NCBI GenBank assembly: GCA_013397115.1
Contig: VWZW01000472.1
Location: 238,304-302,303, forward strand
Origin: Edolisoma coerulescens
Lineage: Eukaryota; Chordata; Aves; Passeriformes; Campephagidae
DNA length: 64,000 nt
Direction: 5' to 3'
A model generated the notes under the pieces. It searched no databases. It was not told where the DNA came from and was given only the letters and a program-made list of their open reading frames with translations. Of the stretch, positions 49,246-60,960 are shown in pieces (within the stretch, counting starts at the first letter, position 1; each line of letters opens with the position of its first letter). The position numbers and the translations under genes were made by a program.

Positions 49246-49620
49246 TTCTCCAAATGTTGAGTTCTCTAACACGCTAATCATCCTTCTAATTTACAAATCA
49301 TCCTGATGGCCATCTGCTAGACCCTCTCCAATTTTCCATCCGTATCTCTCTTGAAATCAGGGGACAAACCAGACACAGGACCCTAGCACATCTCTTACCA
49401 ATACAAGAGAATCAGTTTGACCTCAGTGCCACAAGGGCACATTGTTCAGCTTGCCATCCAGCAGCAGCCCCAGCTCCTACTAAGCCGAACATCCAAGCCA
49501 GTCATACTACAGTCTGCCTGCTGTTTGGGAATTATACCATTGTCACTGCACAACTTTCCACATATCTTTGTTAAACTTTATGTAATTCCTCCTGGCCTGG
49601 TCTTCCATTCTACATGACGG
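49246..49620 (-). mobile_element. Old CR1 LINE, part distal to the insertion
   Basis: Antisense CR1 landmarks are GATGGCCATCTGCTAGACCC, CACATTGTTCAGCTTGCCAT and 'TGTAATTCCTCCTGGCCTGG', which continue the upstream part of the CR1 3' UTR expected after 48785. Divergence is high. Confidence 0.65.
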
Positions 49621-52204
49621 ATTACTGGTGTCCACAAACACAGATGGTAATTATGACAATGAATCTGGCCATTTCATTTGCACCTTTGATTTGAAAGTCA
49701 GAAGGAAAAAATACGGAACAAGGGCTCTCTTTTTACTCTTGATCCTTTTGCCATACATACTCATAGCTTTTACTTGCAATGCTACAAAGCAAAGTCCTTG
49801 AAAAATTAAATTCTACTTGTTTGATGAACTACTTCAGTGATGCTCTGTCATAGCAGTAACCACTCAAAGACATAGGCTTAAGAAACTTCAATCATTCTAA
49901 ACCAACACTGTAAAATGATTTGTCCATTTTGTTGAAAGCACTGCATTTCCTACCAGTTTGAAGGAATCCCTACTAAGGAGAAAAACTGTATTAAATTTTT
50001 GTAGGTGCAGAATGTGTAACTGAGCAGAGATCAGCCAAGTAATGCCAAACTCAGAGGTGCATATAAAAGCAGGAGGAGAAGGACACAGGGAGATGCAACC
50101 AAGTTTGACAAAAAAAATGACTTATAAACACCAGAATCTTTCTTCGAAGGTTCAGAGTTCCAGGCCAGACAATCCCTCAAAATCAACCATGTCCTCTTAA
50201 ACAGCGGCCCTTTACTTTCTTCATGTACCAGTCTCTAAGACCAGTAACTCGTGTTACTCTAAGAACTACAGCAGCTCTTACAGAAAGGCATCCACAGCAA
50301 AATTCAAGTTATTAAGAGTTAAAGAATCCACCACTTGCTGTAATATCTGAAAGGCTAGTCACTGTCCTTTGTACTTCATTTCCAGTTTGAATTACTTTGG
50401 CTTCAGGCTTCAGTCACTAATTATTGCTACACCTTTGTATGTTAAGTTTTGTCTCTATTTTTCCGTTACGTGATTAGACACCACAGCCAAGTCCTACCTC
50501 TTTCTTCTGGTAAACTAAACAATCTAAACAGAGTTTCTTTCTATGAAATTTTGATTCTAACCCAAAGTAATTTTTTTCCAGTTTCTCTGTTCCATTCTAT
50601 TTTTAAAATGCCTACTGATTGCTGTTAAACACAACTTAGTGATTTGAATAGTGTGGTAGCTAAAAAATGTAACAGCTACAACAGTGTTTGTAGATAAACA
50701 AACTGTAATTACAGGAGAAGGGCACACAATCCATTAAAATCATTTGGCCTCCACGTCACCTTATGATCACACAGATAATGTCTAACCCTAAAAAGTCATA
50801 AACAATATACATGTTTACGAAGGACTGTCTATGTTAAGATTCTTTACATCAACCTCTACAGAAGCTGATCATATTGATTCCCAAGACAAAAATTAATCCA
50901 AGAAAAGCAGAGATACATTAACAGTATGCTGCATGGGAAAAAGACAAACCAGCATCAGCTCCACTGAGCACAACAGACTCCTGAAAGGCATGTTACAGGC
51001 AATATAAACATTTTCTCAAACAACTGCCAATTTTCCAAATATGTGCTGAAATAGCACTACCTTTAAAGTATCATTGTGTAAACAAGAATTCTTTTTCTCT
51101 GTAATTAAATGAATGCTGTACTGAGCATTACACAGTCACATTAGCAGTATACACATAGGACAAAATGAATCTTCAAAGAAAAGTACTAAATCAACTACCA
51201 AGAACAGTTACAGCAAGCAAAAAAATGCTGCAAGCATCCACACAATAATGTAGCTAGCCCTCTAATATTTTACATTTTTAACCTAATTCAAAAGGAAAGC
51301 GTAAGAAACATTTCAGTTACAACAGCTTAAAAATGCGACATAGTCCAAACAAAAATGATTTGTCCAAAATTCCTTGTGCTGGAGAAGGAGAAAATAAAGG
51401 AAAAAAAAAAATCTTAGATAAACCAAAACTTTCAGACTCACCATGTTTTGTTACTAAATTCTACAGTATAAAAGAAGGGGGAAAGCAGATCAAAAATCAT
51501 TTGACAAAAAAAAGCCCTACACCAAACAGCAACAAAACCCCAAATCTTGTGAATAAAAGATCAGCAATGCTAGACAAAATACATGCTTCCTTGATGTATA
51601 AGAAGTTTAGCAGACTTTGTACAAATTTGGAAGGTGGATCAAAAAATCTGACAAAGATAGAAAAAAAAATGGGGAAAGGGACAGGAGACAGAACATTGTC
51701 CCTGAAGACAATCAAAACTAACAAAACCCAAAAACGTAAGCAGAATGCAGAATTATTTGAACTTAAGACTCAAGTGCTTTAAAACCAAGTCCAGTATAGC
51801 ACAGACATAATACTTTTATATTTCTGGTAAAATATATCTTAACTACCCAGATGTTTAATTACCACAAGGATAAGGTACAAACTAAGTGGAAAGCAACTGC
51901 TAATTTATGTTGATATGTAAAAATTACTCAGCTTCAAAATATTCCTCAGTCTTGCAAGAATAAGGTGAAGCAAATTTCTCCCCTCCAATGAATACACCTT
52001 TTCTGTTACTGTTTTCTTCACAAAACATAGTATTATTTCAAGCTAACACAGCTTGGAAAGGGAAAAATCCTACATTTAGAAAAAAGTAGGAAATATTTTC
52101 TAGACTATATATCTAGACTATATAATGTTTCCCAATAGTTTAAAATGAGACATAAAGAAACAAAGCAGTGAAAATCCTTTCAATGACATTCTGCTTTAGG
52201 AAAA

Positions 52205-52625
52205 GCATTGCCTGTAAGTTGAGGGACATGATTCTTTTCCTCCACTCTGCACTGCTGAAACACATCTGGAATGCTGTGACAGTTCCAGACGCTCCAGTAC
52301 AACACAAATACAGATACAGTGGTGGGAGACCACCAAAGGGCTGCAAAAATGGTTAACGGCTTGGAGCACCTCGTATCTGAGCAGAGGCTAAAAGAGACAG
52401 GAGTACTCAGCAGAGAGAAAAGTCAGGGTGGGGTGGGAGGAGTCTAATCAATATCTATTAAATGCCAGAGGGAACAAAAGACCACTGAGCCAGTCTTCCC
52501 ATTGTTGTCCAGTGAGAAGGCAATATACAATGGGCACAAAGTGGACATCTAAACATAAGGAAAAACTTCCTTACCCTAAGGGGCTCAAACACTGGAGCAG
52601 GCATCCAGACAAGTGCCAGAAACTG
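52205..52625 (+). mobile_element. CR1 LINE fragment, interrupted
   Basis: + strand CR1: 'CATGATTCTTTTCCTCCACT', 'GGCTTGGAGCACCTCGTATC', 'AAACATAAGGAAAAACTTCC' and 'CACTGGAGCAGGCATCCAGA'. It stops in the GGAACAGGTTGCCC-like part of the CR1 tail. The remaining tail appears at 53531-53685. Confidence 0.75.
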
Positions 52626-52789
52626 AAATATTATAGTTTATGGCTTAAACATTTTTATGAAGGATTTCTGTCCATTAAAACTGTGTAGCAAAGCTGCATC
52701 AACAAAGCTGCACTGAAGACAACTGCACCCTAAAAGGGCATCCTGGACTGTAAGTTACTTTAAGATAAAAATGACACTACTTTCAGGTC

Positions 52790-53530
52790 TGGGCTGGGGG
52801 AGAAGAGTACTTCCATAGGAGGACCAAGCCCAGCAGCTGTCTTATCTCCTGAGACCAGGTTTGTACAGATACCCTCCACTCCACCAGAGAGGGGAGGAGG
52901 AGGGTTTCAGGTGCACGGCGAAAAGCCTCTGGTCAGAGGCAACAAACACCCATTCTCCATTACTCAAACTGGTTCAGCCAGGAAAGCCTCATCTACAGGA
53001 CATTCATGTGAGGGGTAGCTGAGGGAGTGTCATGGTCCATTAAAGGCCCCCTGAACAGTTCCCCAGACCCTGCACCAGAGCATTGCAGGTGATGCAAAAT
53101 GACACAAATGATCAACAGTCTTGCAAGGGATAGGGTCAAACTTGCCCCCTCAGAGGAGGTAGCTGGGCATTCCCACCTAGCCCAAATGTTTATTAATCCA
53201 CTGGATTCTACGCTTTTTTGGCAGGCGACCCTGACCACCCAGAAGACCAGAGGATGAACAAGACATCGTCAAGATCCACAGAGGGGTGATATGCTTCTAC
53301 TTAATGTGTCTCTGTCACTCTTCCTGTCCCCCCATCCCCCACCTCTTTTTCTATTTCTTTCTCTTTGCCTCTTTTACTGTTAACTAAAATCCATCAGTTT
53401 TTTGGTATCAGCATTTAACCTCACTTAGTTGTAATCTTGTTTCGAGGAATATTCAAACCTTCAGGATTCTATTCGTAATCCACAGAGAGCTCACGTTGCT
53501 CCTCTGTGATTAGAGTGGATTGGACCAACA
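52790..53530 (+). mobile_element. LTR of an endogenous retrovirus, inserted in a CR1
   Basis: The segment has an LTR-like R-U5: GGCGACCCTGACCACCCAGA, pyrimidine-rich stretches, AAAATCCATCAGTTTTTTGG, TCGAGGAATATTCAAACC, and a 3' end at GGACCAACA. The 5' boundary is uncertain and could lie as far left as about 52626. Position between two CR1 halves suggests it was inserted into that CR1. Confidence 0.55.
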
Positions 53531-53685
53531 GGTTACAGAATCTCTGTCCTTGGAGATACTCAAAACTTAGTGAACACTGCCACAAGTAATCTGCTCTAGC
53601 TAATCCTTCTCTGAGCACTGGGATGGGACTAGACTATTTCCAGAGGTCTCTGCCAGTGTCAACAACTCTACCATTCTGTGAAGAT
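53531..53685 (+). mobile_element. CR1 LINE 3' tail, distal half
   Basis: It resumes the CR1 tail where 52205-52625 stopped: TCTCTGTCCTTGGAGATACT, GGATGGGACTAGACTATTTC and CTACCATTCTGTGAAGAT. The last is the CR1 3' end. Confidence 0.82.
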
Positions 53686-54394
53686 AAGAAAAAGCAAAAG
53701 TGCACACCAAATGAATATATAGAAAGTGTATGCGTGTGTGCGCGTATGTGTGTGCGTACCCTCCATTTATCAGCTACCTCCCACAGCAGCAATGACCAGC
53801 AATGACCATAACAAGGGATGTGAGAATCATTACGAGCAGTGTCTGGTTGAGCAAGAATTAAGAGCTCACAGTCTCAGGAGTCTCATTTTTGTGCTCTCAG
53901 GAATTCCTTTCTGATTCTGAGTCAATTTGCATAAAAAAGCCAAAATTTCTCATCATGAAAATGTCAAAACCGTCAGGGCCACAGCCATGACAAATTCGTG
54001 AAGGCTGACGATATGTGATATTATTCATTCTACTGGCAACCACTCAAAATTCTGAGTGTACTAAAACACCTTCAAGCTGGTTAAAATCACTCTGTAGATG
54101 AAGAAAATCTTATCTAATATCATGTTTCCATAGATGATAGCATAGGTTTAGTATTTGTGCCTTCCTTACCAAAAGACGCACTACCAAAACATTGCCAAGT
54201 CTACAAGTATCAGGGAATACCAAAATTAAGACTGCCTGCACAAAAAAAGTTCAGCACCTGTGCACTTAAGCCCAGTCTCATACAAAAAAAAACAATGTGG
54301 AAAAAATAAAGTTAAAGAGGAAAGAAGCGACCTCTACTCTCAACTACTTCTCTAAGGTAGTATCATCCGTATCTAAGTTTCTGTCCAGCACAGT

Positions 54395-55216
54395 CTTGGC
54401 AAGCTCTTTTGGGCACCACCCTGCCCCACTGTGAACCTCCATGGGTTGCAGGGCTACAGCCTTGACCAGCAGCAGGTCCATCTTGGAGTTGGCTGGCTGC
54501 AGCAGTGCAAAACCCCTAAAATCCATCTCCCAGATATAGCGAGTTCCCACAGCCCCCTGCAGCCATATTGGTTTGTATATTCCCCTCCCATTTTTATGTA
54601 TGAGCCTACATTTATCTATTTCCCCTGTTCCATATGCATTGTGTTCTGGAATGTTCCCCTTTCCTCAGTGTCCCATTGGTTGTCTGGATTAATCCCGCCT
54701 CTGTTCTATTCCTATTGGCTATCCCCCTGCCGACCCCTCCCATGTTCCCTTTCCCTATTGGATTATGCCCTGCACTCCGCCTCCCTCTGTCCCAGTATAA
54801 AAAGGACTGTACTTCCCCTCTTCCTCCTCTTGCTGTTTCTGCATCTTCAGAAGGTTAAACCTCCTGGAACCCAAGCAGCAGATCACCTCTCTCCACCTTT
54901 GCCTCTGCCAGCGCGCCTCACCACCAGCCTGGGGGAAGGCCCTTCGAGTGGAGAAGCTGCGTTCTCGACCGCTTTTGTGTGTGTTCCTGCTGCAGCGAGG
55001 GCACTGAAGTCAGACTTCCGAGCTTCCTTCATCCAGGCTCACGTGCCCCCCAAGCAGCCGATTTGGCAGAACTGCTGAGGGCATCCCAGTAGCGTGGCCG
55101 TGCTGCCACAGCTGGCACTGCGTTTACTGGACATATGGGAAGCTTCTAGCAGCTTCTCACAAAATCAACACCTGCAGACCCTTGCTACTAAAACCTTGCC
55201 ACACAAACCCAACACA
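54395..55216 (+). mobile_element. LTR-related segment with a promoter-like core
   Basis: The ends resemble those of the LTR at 6998-8094: GAACCTCCATGGGTTGCAG at the left and CTTCTCACAAAATC...CACAAACCCAACACA at the right, with a different middle. The core has four ATTGG (inverted CCAAT) boxes at 54567, 54675, 54714 and 54757, and a TATAAAA at 54796-54802. The open frame at 54431-55078 lies across the promoter and is not credible as a gene. It is antisense to FAM172A. The left boundary is uncertain. Confidence 0.7.
54567..54802 (+). promoter_or_regulatory. LTR promoter-like core: four ATTGG boxes and TATA box
   Basis: ATTGG occurs at 54567-54571, 54675-54679, 54714-54718 and 54757-54761, followed by TATAAAA at 54796-54802. 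The last ATTGG lies about 40 bp before the TATA box. This is a standard retroviral U3 layout; activity cannot be judged from sequence. Confidence 0.6.
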
Positions 55217-58200
55217 GAAGGCATAATCATATCTAATTTTTTTCCACTGCACTTTTGCCTTTGTCAGTGCATTGAATGAAGGTGCTTACTTAATAAGGAG
55301 CTACTCAGTATTTTGTCTAACCTTCCTCTTGAGTTTTAAGTACAACCCTCATGTTACTCGCAACCCCAATTCCTCCTCTCCCATAAAGTGCCTTTCAATC
55401 ATCCTATTTCTCTCACAAGCTCCCTGTTTTACTTGGCCTCACATTCTATCCTGAGAGCTTCTAGTGCCATTCCGTTCCCTCCCCAAGCTCTCATTTGTCT
55501 TTTCAAGAGCTTTCACAGAGACGCTGACAACTCAACTCCTTGTTCCCAAGCTCCCTTCATCCACACTGCTCCAGTCTCCTGGTTTCATTCATCCTGCCAT
55601 TACAGAATGAGTATGAGAATGACAAAGCCAATTGAGAGCTTTCCTCAGATCACTTTCCCCATTGTCCACTAACACTGGACATCCTCACTGCAGTTCTGTG
55701 GCAGAACAAGCACAGTCAGTTGTTCTGTGGTGCTGGCAGGCATGTCCAAACAACAAGGAGAGCACAGCATGTCTTGTACAGGTAGAATCGCTGGAGATTC
55801 TTACACACTGATACTGAGGTTGATACCTGACACAACAGTAGACCTTACCAAGTATCTTCTTTCTAATCCAAAACACCAAGGCATCACAACGCAGCACCAT
55901 GTATACATGGTGAGGTATACCTCATATAGATCTATATATATACACCTTTGAAGGTCAACTGAGAGGTGTTACCAGAATGCGCTGCTCAGGCACTTGTCAA
56001 ATTTTGAAGATGTGCAACAACGGTGATTTCACAACTCTGGGCCCCACTCCCATGTTTGATCGCCCCCATAGTAAATTTTTTGGGGGAGGTATATCTACCA
56101 TCATTTCCCATAAAGTAAAACGTAAATATTTATCTGCTGCCCTATACTGTTAAACATAAATGCAATTTAGAACAACCAACCAAAGAAAAAATACTACATT
56201 ATCGACTACACCATGCTTCTTTTCTAGAAAGCTAGATAGTTTAATATTCCCAGAGAAAGAAAGCTTTCTTGTATTCCTATTAGCAGCAATCTCTAAAGAT
56301 CATGCTTCTCTGGAATTTTCTAAACAATGTTCTTAAAAATGTTGCCTCTGCACACTAATGGGAAGGCAAAATCAGAGCTCCTCAAAATGAACACACTACT
56401 AGCTTTGAAAAATTCAGTGTCTGAAACAAACCAGGTAATAGCATTACTTTTCATCTCAAGAAAATGCAGGTATGGGTTGACGTCCTTAAGGAACTGGACT
56501 TCCCATCTCAGCATATTTCTATTCCTTCATTTCTCCTTCAACCAACTACCTCACATAGGAAAAAGTTCAAGTTTCTGGGGTTTTTGGTGTAGTCCTCTCA
56601 CAATTACTCCTTAGGGAGTTATCCTAATTTTTATGACTACTTAAATACTCACCAGAAAGAAAGACAAGGATAATAGAACTAACAGAACAAAGAATGAAAA
56701 GACAAAAATTTAAAAAAAAATCTTTAATTGCCCAGAGAATTATGTTGGAAAGATAATGAACAAGAACTTAGAGCTCTCCTGCAGGAATGTACATGCAACC
56801 TATTTGATGTTAGTGAAATTGATGGGATGATTCACATGAATGTAATGCTACAATTCAAGAGATATAACCTATTTAGAAAGAGCAACAACAGAGAACAAAT
56901 GGTACTGTGTGCCAAAAATGTCACTGCCTGTTTCTGAGTCACTGACAATAAAAAATCATGTCTTAATAAAGAAAGTACAAGTCAGGATACTAGCTGGGGT
57001 TTGCTACAGATACGAAATCTCACACAGCAAGGTGGTTAAGCACATATTGCTTCTTGATGGAAATAAAAGTTTCATTATCACAGTGGACATAACACAGAGT
57101 GAAATAACCTGGAGCCTTCATGCTGCTATTATCAGAACACGCTCAAAGTTTCTAAAAATTGAGGACAATTTCTTATACTGAGAAATGTTAAATCCAAGCC
57201 AAGGGAATGCTATGTTCAACTTCATCCAGGCAGATAACAAGTACCCCACTGTTTCACAGAGAGCAAATACAGAACAAAGATCCTTCCTGCCCCCAGGTCT
57301 TAGAATCAAAAGATATATTCACAAACACATCTTTGCAAAACGACTTTAGCAGTCCCACCCCCTGCCCATGCTATCCCCTCAGCTGCCGGAACTGTTTGTA
57401 GCACTGCACAGAGAACCAGTTCAGGGAATCATATCTGAGTTAAACCAAAACAGGGACTTTATCTGAGTTAAAACTACCTTCCTTTCTTTCTTTTCCCTCC
57501 CCACCTCTTTTTTTTTAGAGTATACTTTTAATTTCTCAATTTTCAGATTTAGTTCATTACCTGGTGCAACTGAGGTGACAGAACAGGGATATAGCTGCTG
57601 CCTAAAAACTTTTTTCCCTGATTGGCCAACACGGCCAAGAAAAAAATACAGAGAAAGCAAATGAAGGACTCAAGAGTTATTACTGTGGTAGGAAATAGTT
57701 TATGCTTCCGAAATTCAAACTCTGCTATTCAAAAATGCAAACATTTAAAATAAAGTACCAGGAAACTTCCACCAATTTTTGACTTATCGATTAGCATGTA
57801 TTGAATGCAAGTTTGCATTAACAGTAGCTTTGACTGTGATGGCTGTGCTTGTTCTGAGATCTTCCTCCCTGGCCTGCAGGTAGGCTATGTTAACACACTC
57901 CTGCAGCATGGGAGATACCAACATACAGATACACAATTCTCTTTCATTCAGATTTTATTTCACAAGATTGAATCGTATGCTTCAGTGGGGAGATACTCTT
58001 TCAGTACAGTGGTCATTATTCAAGACATACAGACTGTGGCATGAGCACACTTATTATCCTTCATTTCACCAAATTTTAATAATGCTTTTATATAATGGCT
58101 CTTTCACTGCCAAGGCCTCCTGTTAACAAATTTCTTCTTTGAAATACCTTCAGTCTTCCTTTTGACTGTGGTGCCTGTATTTATTTAAATCTAGCCCACT

Positions 58201-59420
58201 TAACATTTTCATTCTTGAGGTGGGTTTGTAACACACATGTTCTGCAAGAGGAATGAGATGCCTGTTAGGAAAAAAAGCAAGATGTTTTCAAGATTTGCTA
58301 CACACTGTGCCTAAGAAAAGAAGATAGGATGCAAAGCAAGAAAACGGTTTACCATCTTCTTAAGTTAAACAAGAAGACTTAGATTTGCATGTGTTGTATG
58401 GTAAAACGTGACAGCCACTCAAATGCGCATTTCAAGGCTTTATAAAGCCCGGCTTGCAGAACTTCAAAAGAAACTCTAAGCACTACGTTATGGTTTGGTC
58501 TTCAACACAGCATTGAACCTGGAGAGTACGTGGCACTCTGACAACATGATCAATCAGAATTACCTTGGCCATATTCTCAAACAAGCAGTTATTACTTTAT
58601 TACTCCAAAAACCAAGACACAGAAGTATAAAACAGCTCCAAAGCACAATAAACCACCTCTCTTCATGCACCTAAAACAAAACAATGAGGGGTCCACTATG
58701 CCTGTTCCTAAGAGAAAATACACCTCAGTCAAGGGATGACAAGAAACCAGAGAACACACTTCTTGCCATGTCCCACCAGGAGCTTTCACTATAGACACAG
58801 CATAAAGCTGATACAGCGAAGAAAGCTCAATCAGTCAGCAGAATATGCACATTGCAGCTGAAATGTCCAGAGAATTCAAATAAGGTACCTTAAAATTTTA
58901 CCGCAAGTGGAAAATGGCAACTTGATGAAGCCTGTAACTCAGACAAATCTAGACTAGCTACCTTGGGAAATAGTACACAATTTCCAAAGCTAGCTTCCTA
59001 TTAAATTTCATACTTTTTATCTACATCTTGGAGCTGCTTAGGGGTACTTAAGAGTAATCAAGAATATTTTCAACACAATCAAAAACATTTTCAGTACGTC
59101 CCTCTCAAAAAAAAAAATTAGCTTAAACTTTGACTTGAAATTTATAGTAAAATTCCTTATGACCAGCTGATAATTACTAACACTAAAAAAAGCAGAAACT
59201 GGAAAAATATAGTATGATAGGCCTGACTTTAAATGCACAAGCGTCAAGAAACATAAGCACTAACATTATTGGTGCTTCAGGTATGGACCTACTTTCAGTC
59301 AACACTGGAACTCGCTAACTCGCAGTACAATTAACAATGTGTACAGCTAATTCTTATTTTAATCATCATCTCTCTTTCTAGACATGCAATAAAGAAAATT
59401 CTTTCATCTGCCTGCTTGAA

Positions 59421-60013
59421 TGTCCTGGTTTTGGCTGGGTTAGAATTAGTGTAGCTGTGTTTTGAATTCAGGATGAGAGGTACAGTGCTGTGTTTTGGAT
59501 TCAGGATGAGAATAATGCTGGATGGTTTGGCAACTGTTAAGTAGTGCTTATCCCAAGTCCAGGACTTTTCTGTATCTCATGCTCTGCTAGTGAGGAGCTC
59601 CACAAAAAGCTGAGAGGGAGCACGGCCAGGACAGGTGACACGAACTTGCTGAAGTGACATTGCACAGAACATCATGTCCAGTATATAAACAGGGGAAGCT
59701 ACCTAGAAGGGGGGATGATGGCTCTTGAGGGATGGGCTAGGTATTCGTCAGCAGGTGGTAAGCAACTGTACTGCACATTACTTGTCTGTCTTGAGTTTTA
59801 TATCCCTCTCTCTCCTCTCCATTACAATTATTGTTATCATTAGTAATATTGTATTTTGTTTTCTTTCAGTTATTATACTACTTTTAGCTCAATCCACAAG
59901 TTGTAAATCTTTTTCTTAATTCACTCCCCATTCCACTGGGGCAGATGGAAAGGGGAAAGGAGTAACCAACCAACTGATGTAACTTAGCTGTCAACTGCGG
60001 TTAAACCACCACA
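59421..60013 (+). mobile_element. Solo LTR of ERVL type
   Basis: It starts TGTCCTGGTTTTGGCTGGGT and ends GGTTAAACCACCACA, about 593 bp. A TATATAA box lies at 59682-59688. The expected 5-bp target duplication is only partly matched (TTGAA before, CAGAA after), consistent with age. The orientation is antisense to FAM172A. Confidence 0.85.
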
Positions 60014-60616
60014 CAGAATAAACTCTGCTTGCTGACAGAAGAGTTTCTTCAATTAACCACCGGACTAAATATATTGATTCAGCTAATAGTGTGGTTGCTA
60101 AAACAATACTTATTTCACCTAAGTATTAAAAATCAATACCTATAATAGTCAAATGTCTATATAGCAAGCTTAGCACAGATTGGTCTCCTTAATTTCTGCT
60201 GGCCAACAGGAACCTAGAAGAATACAGAAACACCTAAAATTAGCTTCATAAAGTCTTACATGGTTCATCTTTCCTTGTTGGATATACACTCAATAGAATA
60301 CAAACTGCAGTACCAGATAGGTTCCATCAAGATGGACGTCAATACTGTTCAGGAGAGCGTAACAGGAATAAAAGCAGTTACATGAACACTCTTCACAAGA
60401 CCACAGAGCAGGCCACCAGCCTCACCAGCAGTATCGTTCGTTACTAATTAACTCAGGAAACAGATTGCTCAGAAAACTGGTTGAGAGGCTTTCAGTAGTC
60501 AATTAAAGTACAAGGTGACTCAGGATGCAGACCCATGATCTGCTGAAGTCCCTATGATACACTTTCAGCTCTGCTCCTACTTCTAGATTCTCCACTCCAG
60601 TCCTGCATCATTTCTT

Positions 60617-60960
60617 ATAGATTCATAGAAGCACTTGGATTTTGAGAGACCTTGCAGCTTATCTAGTCCAATGGCCCACCATGGGCAGCACCACCTTTCA
60701 CAACACCAGTCTGCCTGAAACACCTGCCTGGCCTTCCACTTCCCAGGGCAGGGCACCCATAGCTCCTCGGGACAATCTGCTCTTGTGTCTTAGTATCCTC
60801 CTTGTAAAACTTTCTTCCTAGTACCTAATTTAACTTGACTTCTTTCAGTTTACAGCCGCTGCCCTGTATCCTACCACTACTACTTATGATGGTACTCATG
60901 CCAGTGAGCAAGTTGATGTAATGACAAAGTAACATTTCAGATCTCTAGGTCTGTATCAGC
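60617..60960 (-). mobile_element. CR1 LINE 3' fragment
   Basis: The left end ATAGATTCATAGAAGCACTT is the reverse complement of a CR1 3' end. Antisense landmarks follow: TCTAGTCCAATGGCCCACCA, TAAAACTTTCTTCCTAGTAC and 'CAGCCGCTGCCCTGTATCCT'. The copy is 5' truncated. Confidence 0.85.

Noticed and set aside
54431..55078. 215-codon + strand frame
   Set aside because: It runs straight through the CCAAT/TATA core of an LTR, and its composition is Pro/Leu/Ser-rich read-through.
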